Shown here: in pieces, positions 52,912 to 61,210 of the stretch
How positions within the stretch are numbered: the stretch's first letter is position 1
Layout of the letters: each line of letters begins with the position of its first letter
DNA from: RPQJ01 sp963726665
GTDB taxonomy: Bacteria; Pseudomonadota; Gammaproteobacteria; Steroidobacterales; Steroidobacteraceae
Assembly (NCBI GenBank): GCA_963726665.1
Contig: CAVSDW010000013.1
Span: forward strand, 62,001-126,000
DNA length: 64,000 nt
Direction of reading: 5' to 3'
The notes under the pieces: generated by a model
Seen by the model: the letters and a program-made list of their open reading frames with translations, nothing else
What the model was told of the DNA's origin: nothing
Database searches by the model: none
Made by a program: the position numbers and the translations under genes

Positions 52912-55461
52912 TCAATCCAGGTGGTAAATGTTGCGATCATTCCGTTGCGCATACAACGTCGGCAGGAAATGCGGCAGCAAGCCGACTTCCTCCACCTGAT
53001 GTCGTTGCCACTCGCGCAGCATCTCGTCACTGAAGATGCGCCGGCGCAGCAGCGCGTTGACCCACGGACCCACGATCGGCCAGTCGACCCCGATCACGGT
53101 GTCCACGACGTAGGTCGCGCCCTGCGATGAAACGCCCCATTCGTGCCGGATCTCGCCGAACGCGAGACCAGCCATCGTCGGTCGCACCACAAAACGCCGC
53201 GGCGACAACTCCGTCACGCGGGCTGCGCCCTCGCTCTCGTATGGGCCGAACCACTCGTAGCGTGCGACCACTGCACCCGCACCGACGCCGGGCCGGCCGT
53301 CCGACGCCGGCTTCTCGATCCAGATGCGTCCGTGCTCGGTGGGATGGAACAGGTGATACATCGGGCGCCGGGCGCCGTCGAACTCCACCTCGCTGATCGG
53401 CAGCACGCGGTACCACCAGGCGAGCATTTCCGGAGTCACGCCGGGAAGCAGGCGATGCCTGATCGTCAGGTGGATCCGACCATCCGGCAGGATCTCGTGC
53501 GCCGTCACCGCTTGCGTGATGGACATCAGTGGCCACGGCAGGTGGCGCGGCGCGTCGTGCTTCGGGTTGGCCGGCAGGGCGAATGCGATGAGGTAATCGC
53601 CGGTGCCTCGGTTGTACATGGCGTGCCCGCCGGCGTTGACGACGACGTATTGCCGCCCATCGAGCAGGTAGCTCATCGGCGTGGCGGTGGCATCCACCGG
53701 CAGCGTGAATGACCACAACTGGCGCCCGTTGCGAACGTCGAACGCGCGGAACTGCCGGTCCATCGTCGCGGCGATGAAGAACACGCCGCCATCGGTCACG
53801 AGGCCTCCGCCGAGATTCGGCGTGCCCCAGTCGATGTGCCACGGAATCGGGAACGGTCCCATCTCGTGCACCGACCCGAGCGGCACCTCCCAGGCGACGT
53901 CGCCGCGCGAAAGATCGACCGCCACGAGCTTGCCCCACGGTGGCGCCGTGCAGGGAATGCCGAGAGGCGACAGTAGCGGCCCGACCGCGACCGTATACGG
54001 TGTGCCCTGCATCGTGACGAACATCGTCTTCTGGCCGGCCACGGGATGATCCTGCCCGGTCATCGCGACGGCGCCACGCAGCAGTTGCGCGACGAATGGC
54101 GCGGCGTTGACGTTCACGATCAGTCGCTGCGTCTGCGGCGAGTACGCGCCGCCGCCCCAGTTGGCTCCGCCCAGGCTGCCGGGGAACAGCAGCGTCGGCA
54201 GCTCCGCGAGCGGCGTGAATATTCCGTCGTTGCGCAGGCTCGCCAGCGCGTCGCGGCACCTGCCCCGGTCCCAGGGTGTGAGACCCCAGGCATCGCCTGG
54301 ACCAAGCCGCGTCGGGAGCAGTTGCAGCGACGGGGCGGGAAACGGCTGCGTGGGCCACGCGCGCTCGCCCGGGATGGTGCTCGACGGCACCGCCCGCTCC
54401 TGCACCGGCAACAACGGCTCGCCGGTGCGCCGGTCAAGCAGGAACACGAAGCCCTGCTTGGTCACCTGCGCGAGCGCAGGTATCCGGCCGCCGTGACCGT
54501 CGGGCCACTCGATGAGCACCGGCTGTGCCGGCGTGTCGTAGTCCCACAGGTCGTGATGCACCAGCTGGAATGCCCATGCGATTTCGCCACTCGACAGGCG
54601 CAGTGCCACCACCGAGTTAGCGTGCCCGTTGCTCCCCGGCCTCAGCGCACCGTAGTAGTCGGGTGACGGCGCGCCGGTTGGCAGGAACACGAGATCCCGC
54701 TCCGCATCCACGGCAAGCGGCGCCCACGCATTGGCGGCACCAGTCCCGGCGATGCCCTGCAGGGGGTCGAACGTCCAGCGCGGCGCTCCACTCACGGCGT
54801 CGAAGGCCGCGATCAGCCCTCGTGGCGCCTCCGCATACGCGAAATCAATCACCGAGGAACCGACGACCACCACGCCGTTCGCCACCACTGGCGGTGAACT
54901 CGAACCGACCTGCTCGAGCCCGTAGCGTGCGTGCTCGGCGAGCGTGACCACGCCGCCATTGCCGAACCCCGCGCAGGGCTTGCCATCCCGTGCGTCCAGC
55001 GCGATCAGGCGGCGATCGCCGGTGGCCGTGTAGATACGGTGCCGGCACGCGGCATCGACCGCGATCTGCGGCACGTCCGCGTAGGCGACGCCCCGGCAGC
55101 GGTACGGGCGATCGCTGGTGCGCCTGACAGCTGGATCGTAGCTCCAGCGCTCGAGGCCGGTGCGCGGGTCCAGCGCGATCACCCGGTTGAATGGAGTGCA
55201 ATAGACGAGGTGCTGCCCGGCTGCGGTCGGCAGCAGGATCGGCGTTGACTGCGCCGAGACACTCGCCGGCCTGCCCTGCCTGGCCGCCATGTCGCCATTG
55301 CGATGCGTCCACACGGGCTCGAGCTCGGCGACGTTCACAGGAGTGATCTGCGTGGCGGGACTGTTGTGCCAGCCCAGGGGGTCGCCGGCGGCATGCGCCA
55401 TCGGCGAGGCCACGACCGCAAGCAGAGGCAACAGGCACCTCTGTGCCGTGGAGACGCTCAC
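52912..55461 (-). CDS. PQQ-dependent dehydrogenase fused to a PhlG-like C-C hydrolase domain
   Basis: An 849-residue exported fusion. Residues 1-24 are a signal peptide (cut near MAHAA). About 30-625 form a glucose-dehydrogenase-type PQQ propeller: YCTPFNRVIALDPRTGLERW, GDRRLIALDARDGKPCAG, NAWAPLAVDAERDLVFLPTG and LVHHDLWDYDTPAQP. From about 635 a different domain follows (LLPGVTPEMLAWWYRVLP, YHLFHPTEHGRIWIEK, VVARYEWFGPYE), resembling DAPG hydrolase PhlG, a zinc enzyme that cleaves a C-C bond next to a ketone. An H-x-x-x-E pair (His821, Glu825) fits one half of the PhlG zinc site. The GTG at 55461 gives the signal peptide and lies five bases after gshA. No frameshift is seen across the junction. 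Confidence 0.75.
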   Translation of the reverse strand: MSVSTAQRCLLPLLAVVASPMAHAAGDPLGWHNSPATQITPVNVAELEPVWTHRNGDMAARQGRPASVSAQSTPILLPTAAGQHLVYCTPFNRVIALDPRTGLERWSYDPAVRRTSDRPYRCRGVAYADVPQIAVDAACRHRIYTATGDRRLIALDARDGKPCAGFGNGGVVTLAEHARYGLEQVGSSSPPVVANGVVVVGSSVIDFAYAEAPRGLIAAFDAVSGAPRWTFDPLQGIAGTGAANAWAPLAVDAERDLVFLPTGAPSPDYYGALRPGSNGHANSVVALRLSSGEIAWAFQLVHHDLWDYDTPAQPVLIEWPDGHGGRIPALAQVTKQGFVFLLDRRTGEPLLPVQERAVPSSTIPGERAWPTQPFPAPSLQLLPTRLGPGDAWGLTPWDRGRCRDALASLRNDGIFTPLAELPTLLFPGSLGGANWGGGAYSPQTQRLIVNVNAAPFVAQLLRGAVAMTGQDHPVAGQKTMFVTMQGTPYTVAVGPLLSPLGIPCTAPPWGKLVAVDLSRGDVAWEVPLGSVHEMGPFPIPWHIDWGTPNLGGGLVTDGGVFFIAATMDRQFRAFDVRNGRQLWSFTLPVDATATPMSYLLDGRQYVVVNAGGHAMYNRGTGDYLIAFALPANPKHDAPRHLPWPLMSITQAVTAHEILPDGRIHLTIRHRLLPGVTPEMLAWWYRVLPISEVEFDGARRPMYHLFHPTEHGRIWIEKPASDGRPGVGAGAVVARYEWFGPYESEGAARVTELSPRRFVVRPTMAGLAFGEIRHEWGVSSQGATYVVDTVIGVDWPIVGPWVNALLRRRIFSDEMLREWQRHQVEEVGLLPHFLPTLYAQRNDRNIYHLD

Positions 55462-55466
55462 ACCGG

Positions 55467-57044
55467 TCAGGCCGCGAAGTACCGTGCGAGGTACTCGTCG
55501 AAGCCGATCTTGTCGTCGGCCTCGATCTTCGCCTGTGCGTGCAGCGACTCGTCCGCCTCGGCCATGAACTCTTCCTGGCGCGACTCGTGCGGCGGGTGCA
55601 ACTCCAGGAAATAGGACTTGTGCAGCTTCGACATGCGGAGCGCAAAGTCGAAGAACGATTCCTCGTTGGTGCGCATCTCCTCGAGCGAACGCGCAGACGG
55701 CGTGAGCGCGACCTCGCGCACCTTTGCGGCCTGCATCTCGAGCGCAGCGGAGTAGTGCCGCTGGGGGTCGCCCTCGTCGAGGAGTTCGCACACGCCGCGC
55801 ATCGAGTCCACGATCTCGGACGCCCAGTCGCGCAGCGACACGTCACGACCGTCGCGGCGGAGCTTGAGTCCCGGCCTGCGACCCTCGCGCGCCACGATCG
55901 CGTGATTGCCGTCGAGCTCCGACTGCTCCGAGGGCTCGATCGGCGGGCTCTCGGCCAGCACGCAGTAGGCGGCGAAGGCCTCGAGGAAGCGCAGCTTCAT
56001 CTGGTTCACGCCCACCGGGTCGAACGCACTCACGTCGAGCGATCGCATCTCGACGTACTGCACGCCACCGCGGCGCAGCGCCTTCGACGGGCTCTCACCC
56101 GACATGGTCACGCGCTTCGGGCGGATGTAGCTGTAGTACTCGTTCTCGATCTGCAGCACGTTGGCGTTCAGCTGGCGGTATTCGCCGTCCACCTTCACGC
56201 CGATCTTTTCGTAGTCCGGGTTCGGCGTGTTGATCGCCCGCGTGAGGTCGCGCACGTAGTGCTCGAGGCTGTTCACCGAGACCGAGAGGCCCGCCTGGCT
56301 CTTGTTGCGGTAGCCGAGGTCGCTCATGCGCAGCGAGGTGGCGTACGGCGCGTAGAGGCTGCCGGGGACGAAGTCCTCGAGCCAGTCCACCTTGCGGCCC
56401 TGCAGGAAGGACGGGCAGATCGCCGGCGAATTGCCGAAGAGGTAGAGCACGATCCAGCCGTGGCGCCGGTAATTGCGCAGCAGCGCGAAGTAAGCGTCGG
56501 AGCGGAAGGACTGCCCGCTGTCGTGGCTCTCGAGCAGGTCGGCCAGCACCGGCCAGAAATGCTCGGCGAAGGAATAGTTGAAGTGCACGCCCGAGATGGC
56601 CTGCATCACGCGCCCGTAGCGGTGGCCGAGCCCGCGCCGGTACACGGTCTTCATGGTGCCGACGTTGGACGAGCCGAACTCGGCGATCGGGATGCTCTCC
56701 TCGCCCTTGATGGCGCAGGGCATGCTGGTCGCCCAGAGGAGCTCGTCCTCGAGGTGCCGGTAGACGAACTGGTGCAGGTCGCAGAGGTACTGGACGAGTT
56801 CCCAGGTCTGGGCGAACGGCGGGGTCACGAGCTCGATCAGGGACTCGGAGTAGTCCGTGGTGATGTGCTCGTTGGTCAGGGCCGAGCCCAGGGCCTTGGG
56901 GTGCGGCGTCCTGGCTATGAGCCCCCTGGGGGTCACCCGCAGGGACTCCTTCTCCACCCCCTTCAGGCCGCCCTGGAGCGCGGCGGCGGCCTTGGCGTTG
57001 ACCAGGGCGGCGAGGCGGCGGTCGAAGGTGCGGGAGGGGGGCAT
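55467..57044 (-). CDS. gshA: Glutamate-cysteine ligase
   Basis: A 525-residue enzyme of the E. coli (type 1) family that joins glutamate and cysteine, the first step of glutathione synthesis. It shows GLKGVEKESLRVTPRG, HITTDYSESLIELVTPP, SMPCAIKG and SGVHFNYSF, all typical. The type is characteristic of gammaproteobacteria. The ATG at 57044 follows a G-rich stretch. The quinoprotein fusion starts five bases after its stop, so they probably share a transcript, which links thiol metabolism to an unrelated periplasmic oxidation system. Confidence 0.93.
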   Translation of the reverse strand: MPPSRTFDRRLAALVNAKAAAALQGGLKGVEKESLRVTPRGLIARTPHPKALGSALTNEHITTDYSESLIELVTPPFAQTWELVQYLCDLHQFVYRHLEDELLWATSMPCAIKGEESIPIAEFGSSNVGTMKTVYRRGLGHRYGRVMQAISGVHFNYSFAEHFWPVLADLLESHDSGQSFRSDAYFALLRNYRRHGWIVLYLFGNSPAICPSFLQGRKVDWLEDFVPGSLYAPYATSLRMSDLGYRNKSQAGLSVSVNSLEHYVRDLTRAINTPNPDYEKIGVKVDGEYRQLNANVLQIENEYYSYIRPKRVTMSGESPSKALRRGGVQYVEMRSLDVSAFDPVGVNQMKLRFLEAFAAYCVLAESPPIEPSEQSELDGNHAIVAREGRRPGLKLRRDGRDVSLRDWASEIVDSMRGVCELLDEGDPQRHYSAALEMQAAKVREVALTPSARSLEEMRTNEESFFDFALRMSKLHKSYFLELHPPHESRQEEFMAEADESLHAQAKIEADDKIGFDEYLARYFAA

Positions 57045-57386
57045 GGGGCAGGCCGGCGTATCCGGAGGGGGTGGAAAGGGTAGCAGAGTCGCCCTGAGGA
57101 CCCAGTCGGCTCAAAGCCCCCGGATTTCAGGCTCTGGCAAGGAGTGGGCCGGCTGCGTGTCGGCAACGCTCCCAACTCGCTGTGCGTCGGCGGACCAACC
57201 CCTCGGGCGGTGTCGGAATACATTACAGAATTGCCGTTGCGGCTTAGCGTGCCGGCAGCAAAGCTCAACATACGTCCATACTAATCAATAAGTTAGACTT
57301 TATGGCACGGCTCTTGCTATATCTTCGGCACCGGACCTTTGTTTTCGGTGTTGGTACATCGCGATTCGCCTGAGGAAAATAGACAA
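57045..57386. other. Divergent regulatory region gshA / PEP-CTERM gene
   Basis: A 342-base gap between divergent starts. Its right half is AT-rich (57215-57320), unlike the surroundings, and contains a sigma-54 promoter annotated separately. Three GTCGG boxes (57157 GTGTCGG, 57184 GCGTCGG, 57210 GTGTCGG) are spaced 26-27 bases apart and could be an upstream activator site for an enhancer-binding protein. No coding sequence is seen. Confidence 0.5.
57303..57318 (+). promoter_or_regulatory. Sigma-54 promoter of the PEP-CTERM gene
   Basis: TGGCACGGCTCTTGCT matches the sigma-54 consensus TGGCAC-N5-TTGC exactly, with the GG and GC ten bases apart. Initiation near 57329 gives a leader of about 58 bases before the ATG at 57387. 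Genes for PEP-CTERM proteins are known in other bacteria to depend on RpoN and the PrsK/PrsR system, so this supports the gene call. Confidence 0.75.
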
Positions 57387-58031
57387 ATGAACGTTTCAAA
57401 GAATTTTCTTGGTACGGGTCTTGCGGTTCCTTGCTCGCAATGGCCGGTGCCGCGAACGCGGTGACCGTCTACAGCTTCGATGCGACCGCCGTTGCTGCCT
57501 TCGGTGCCGGCCCTTACGGCACGGTGACGCTGACACAGTCTGGCGCAAACGTGCTCGTGAACGTGGCGCTGCGCAGCGACATGAATTTCGTGAATACCGG
57601 CGGACCACACTCGGTGTTCTCGTTCATGGTGGCCGATGGTCATACGGGCGACGTCCAGAGCGTCCTCTTCAACGGTGTTGCGAATGCGAACTACACGGTC
57701 GTGACCTCAGGCGATAATCAGCCTTTCGGTACGAACTTTTCGCTCGCGATCGACTGCACCGCAACTGCTTGCCAGAACGGCGCGCCTGGTCAGATCTCTG
57801 ACCCGCTGACGTTCACCTTCTTGAACGCATTCGAGGCGGATTTCGCCAACATGCTGAGCAACGGCGGCGCGTACTTTGCCGCGGACGTGATCTGCGTCAG
57901 AGGCAGCTGCAATGGAGCTACCGGCGCCATCGCGGTCACTGGCGAGGAGCGTGCCGGAGCCGGGCACCCTCGCCCTTCTCGGTCTCGGTCTGGTGGGCCT
58001 GGGCTTGAGCCGCCGGCGGGTCAAGGCGTAA
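57387..58031 (+). CDS. PEP-CTERM sorting domain protein (two frameshifts)
   Basis: A secreted protein of about 214 residues. A signal peptide (MNVSKNFLGTGLA, then LLAMAGAANA) leads to a beta-rich Gly/Asn/Thr-containing domain with two cysteine pairs, and a PEP-CTERM tail: VPEPGTLALLGLGLVGLGL followed by SRRRVKA. Exosortase would recognise the VPEP and hydrophobic helix and process the protein during export, usually to exopolysaccharide or floc. One base is missing near 57425 and one is extra near 57948; correcting both gives the complete architecture. No exosortase is in the window. The gene ends before a strong intrinsic terminator. Confidence 0.75.
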
Positions 58032-58061
58032 GCGAAGACTGAACGGATCTATCGATTGCCG

Positions 58062-58097
58062 GGCCTCGCGGGGCAACCCGCGGGGCCTTTTCTTTTC
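58062..58097 (+). terminator. Intrinsic terminator after the PEP-CTERM gene
   Basis: An 11-base-pair stem (58062-58072 with 58077-58087, one U-G pair) closes on a GCAA tetraloop and is followed by TTTTCTTTT. This is a strong Rho-independent terminator, 30 bases after the stop codon. Confidence 0.9.
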
Positions 58098-58346
58098 CCT
58101 TGTAAAATCATGTAGTTACGCCGCCTGGATTCCAGCTGGCGTGACGATGGACACGATGGTGGCGGCCAGTTCCAAACGGGGACTGTCGGCATCTTTTACG
58201 CCCTGCAATCTTTGCGGCGTGGCCGGCAGCTCTACTGGTTGTCGGGCGGGCGCACTCCGCAGCGCCCGCCTCCGAATCCTTGCAGCCGGATGTCACCCGG
58301 ACATTGCGGATTGCGGGACGCCGACCGAATCGCCGTACCATTGCCC

Positions 58347-58748
58347 ATGGGATCGTCGCCTCGAGCCCTGCGGGATTTCAGGCTGCTGCCCGGCATCGCA
58401 ATGGTGCTGGCCGCGTCAGCGATGCTCCTCGCCTCAACCCCGGCCGTGCCGTCCGACGACACGATGCGCTGCGGCACGCGCCTCGTCGGCGAGGGCGACG
58501 GCAAGGACAAGGTGCGTACGCTTTGCGGCGAACCCACCAGCATCAGCCAGGCCGGCTACGTGGGCGGGCCGGGCTACTACCCCAACTACAACACCGGCGT
58601 GTATCAATACTCGTACCCCTGGCCGAACTGGACCGCGGTGCCGGTCGAGGTCTGGACCTACAACCTCGGGCCCAACAAGCTCTTGCGGACCCTTCGCTTC
58701 GTCGGCGACGAACTCGACGAGATCCGGACCAACGGCTATGGATACTGA
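58347..58748 (+). CDS. DUF2845 secreted protein
   Basis: A 133-residue protein with a signal peptide (hydrophobic residues 14-31) and the DUF2845 motifs: MRCGTRLVGEGD with a cysteine, KVRTLCGEPTS with the paired cysteine, and VWTYNLGPNKLLRTLRF. The cysteines may form a disulfide in the periplasm. A Tyr/Pro/Asn-rich insertion (about residues 71-90) distinguishes it from the next gene. The family has no known function. It overlaps the following paralogue. Confidence 0.75.
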   Translation: MGSSPRALRDFRLLPGIAMVLAASAMLLASTPAVPSDDTMRCGTRLVGEGDGKDKVRTLCGEPTSISQAGYVGGPGYYPNYNTGVYQYSYPWPNWTAVPVEVWTYNLGPNKLLRTLRFVGDELDEIRTNGYGY

Positions 58749-59151
58749 GGCTCGTCGTGACGCCGCGTTAGCGCCTGCGGATCGGCGGCCCTCGTCGGTT
58801 CCCGTTGCGTCGAACAATGCCGCCGTCCTGGCATGCGCCGCGCTCTTCCTGCTGCCTTGCGCGGCACTCGCCGACTCCATGCGCTGCGGCAACCGCATCG
58901 TCAAGGAAGAAGACACGATGGAGAAAGTGCTCGAGGTCTGCGGCGAGCCCGCGACGAAGGAGCGCACCTGGATCCAGCGCGCGCCGCAGTACGAACTCGG
59001 CGGCCAGTACTACTCCTTCCCGGGCACGGAGGACGTGCCGGTGGATCTGTGGACCTACGACCTGGGCAGCAACAAGTTCCTGCAGCAGGTGCGATTCATC
59101 GATGGGATCGTCGATTCGATCGTCACGCTTCCGGAAAAGGGCACGAAATAG
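58738..59151 (+). CDS. DUF2845 secreted protein, second copy
   Basis: A 137-residue paralogue of the preceding gene. A hydrophobic export signal at about residues 28-45 (VLACAALFLLPCAALADS) follows a long charged N-terminal tail. The domain has MRCGNRIVKEED, KVLEVCGEPATK and LWTYDLGSNKFLQQVRF. The ATG at 58738 lies inside the preceding gene, suggesting coupling; the alternative is a later unmarked start nearer the signal. Its TAG stop is the first part of the family 2 palindrome. Confidence 0.72.
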   Translation: MDTEARRDAALAPADRRPSSVPVASNNAAVLACAALFLLPCAALADSMRCGNRIVKEEDTMEKVLEVCGEPATKERTWIQRAPQYELGGQYYSFPGTEDVPVDLWTYDLGSNKFLQQVRFIDGIVDSIVTLPEKGTK

Positions 59152-59194
59152 GGGACATTCTCCTTTTCCACTGGAAAAGGGGAATGTCCCCTAT
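59148..59194. repeat. Palindromic repeat family 2, copy B
   Basis: A nearly perfect hairpin with 23-base arms, 59148-59170 and 59172-59194, one mismatch, and essentially no loop. The core GGGGACATTCTCCTTTTCC is shared with the arms at 44065 and 44137. It spans from the stop of the DUF2845 gene to the stop of the convergent DUF885 gene and could terminate both. Confidence 0.88.
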
Positions 59195-61044
59195 TACTGT
59201 TTCCGCGCCGTGATCCAGCGCGCGATCTTCTCCTCGAGCACGCCCATCGGCACCGCGCCGTCGCACAGCACCTCACGATGGAAGTCCTTCAGGTCGAACC
59301 GGTCGCCGAGTTCGGCCTCGGCCTTGCGGCGAAGTCCCTGGATGCGCAGGTCGCCCACCTTGTAGCCGAGCGCCTGCCCCGGCCACGCGATATAGCGCTC
59401 CACTTCGGAGACCACGTCCGTCTCGGCCATGGTGGAATTGTCGAGCATGTACTTGATCGCCTGCTCGCGTGACCAGCCGAGCGCGTGCAGGCCCGTGTCC
59501 ACCACGAGTCGCATCGCGCGCAGCTGCTCGTCGTTCAGGCGCCCGAACCACTGGTAGGGATCGGTGAACATCCCGAGTTCCTTGCCGAGCGACTCGGAGT
59601 ACAGCGCCCAGCCCTCGGCGTAGGCCGTGTAGCCGTCCGAGAACCTGCGGAAGCGCGGCAGGCCGGTGAGTTCCTGCTGGATCGACGTCTGGAAGTGGTG
59701 TCCGGGGGAGGCTTCGTGCAGCGACAGCGTCTCCATGCCGTACTTCGGTTGCGCCTTCAGGTTGTAGGTGTTGACGTAGAAAATACCGGGCCGCGAGCCA
59801 TCCGCCGACGGCTGCTGGTAGAACGCGCCGGCCTCGGATGCGGCCCGATAGGCCTCGATCTCGCGGATCTGGTAGTCGGCCTTCGGAAACACCGAGAACA
59901 GCTTCGGAAGCGCCGCGTCGATGCGGACCTTGAGGTCGCGAAAGCCCTGGATCAGCTCGGGGCCCTGCGTGTAATAGAACTGCGGGTCGGTCTGCAGGTG
60001 CTCGAAGAACGCCGGCAGGTCGCCCTGGAACCCGACCTCGCGGCGCACGCCGTCCATCGCGCCCAGGATCCGCGCTACCTCGCGCAGGCCCACTTCGTGG
60101 ATCTCCGCGGGCGTCATGTCGGTCGTCGTGTGCTCCTGCACGTAGAACTCGTACCAGGCCTTGCCGTCGGGCAGTGCGGTCCACGCCACCGTGCTGCGGC
60201 ACTTCGGCAGGTATTCGTCGCGCACGAAGTCGCGCATGCGGCGATAGGCGGGCACGACCTTGTCCTGGATCGCCACGCGATACGCGGCCGTGAGCCGTTT
60301 GCGGTCCGCGGCGGGCACGGTGTCCGGGAACTTCGCCACCGGTGCGTAGAAGAGACTCTGCTCGGGCTTCTCGACCAGCATCGCGTCGAGCTGCGGCACG
60401 ACCTTCTCCATCACGGTGCGCGGCTGCACCACGCCCCTGGCCATGCCCTCGCGCATGTTGGCAATGGCCTGGTCCATCCACACCACGAATCCGTCGAGGC
60501 GCCCCAGCCAGTTCTCGTAATCCTTCACCGTGACGAACGGCTGTGCATTGGTGCCCGAGCCGAGCGCCGGCATCAGCGTCGTGAGCCCGCCCCGCTGGTC
60601 CACAGGCAGCAGGTAATCGGGAAATCGCTCGGACTCGAGTTCGCGTGTGCGCTCGCGGAGAAAGATCTCGTAGGAGATGCGGTCCTCGCCCGAAAGCTTC
60701 GCCGGCTCGAACCGGCGCACCGCGTCGAGATAGCGCTGGTTTATCTCGTGCGCGCGGGCGCGGTACTCGGGCCCGAGGTCGTTCGGCAGCAGGTCGTTGT
60801 AACGGTCGTCGCCGATGTAGGTCGCCGCAAGCGGATTGAGCTTCAGGTACTCCTCGAAGTACCGGTCGAACATGGCGTTCAGCTCCCGGCTGGCGTCCGG
60901 CACCAGGAGCGTGGTCCGACCGGCCTCTTCGACGGCGGGTGGCTCGCCGGCACTCGGCTGTGTCGACGGGGATGCGTGCAGCTGGGCGGCCCAGGCGACG
61001 AGCGCCAGCGCCAGCGTGTGCAGGACCGGGCGTGCATTTCTCAT
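59194..61044 (-). CDS. DUF885 family metallopeptidase-like protein
   Basis: A 616-residue exported protein. The signal peptide ends near AAQLHA. The DUF885 zinc motif HEASPGHH (about residue 445) with a downstream acidic segment (YTAYAEGWALYSESLG) resembles gluzincin peptidases. Members are mostly uncharacterised; peptidase activity is inferred from the motif. The length is typical. It is convergent with the DUF2845 pair and divergent from gabD. Confidence 0.85.
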   Translation of the reverse strand: MRNARPVLHTLALALVAWAAQLHASPSTQPSAGEPPAVEEAGRTTLLVPDASRELNAMFDRYFEEYLKLNPLAATYIGDDRYNDLLPNDLGPEYRARAHEINQRYLDAVRRFEPAKLSGEDRISYEIFLRERTRELESERFPDYLLPVDQRGGLTTLMPALGSGTNAQPFVTVKDYENWLGRLDGFVVWMDQAIANMREGMARGVVQPRTVMEKVVPQLDAMLVEKPEQSLFYAPVAKFPDTVPAADRKRLTAAYRVAIQDKVVPAYRRMRDFVRDEYLPKCRSTVAWTALPDGKAWYEFYVQEHTTTDMTPAEIHEVGLREVARILGAMDGVRREVGFQGDLPAFFEHLQTDPQFYYTQGPELIQGFRDLKVRIDAALPKLFSVFPKADYQIREIEAYRAASEAGAFYQQPSADGSRPGIFYVNTYNLKAQPKYGMETLSLHEASPGHHFQTSIQQELTGLPRFRRFSDGYTAYAEGWALYSESLGKELGMFTDPYQWFGRLNDEQLRAMRLVVDTGLHALGWSREQAIKYMLDNSTMAETDVVSEVERYIAWPGQALGYKVGDLRIQGLRRKAEAELGDRFDLKDFHREVLCDGAVPMGVLEEKIARWITARKQ

Positions 61045-61210
61045 GGGGGCCCCAGACCAGGCGGTGAAGGGCGTGGATTATACGTGCCGAATGCCCGCCG
61101 TTTTCCGGCCCTGATATCCTTGCACGCTCGGCCCAGGGGCCGGATCCGGTCTACCGTGTCCGTCCGCCCCTGAGACCCGGGCACCCGGGCAACAAGCAGG
61201 AATTCCAGCC

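Noticed and set aside
58098..58346. Coding sequence upstream of the first DUF2845 gene
   Set aside because: Open frames continue back to 58141-58212, but they lack similarity and the signal peptide begins cleanly at the ATG at 58347.
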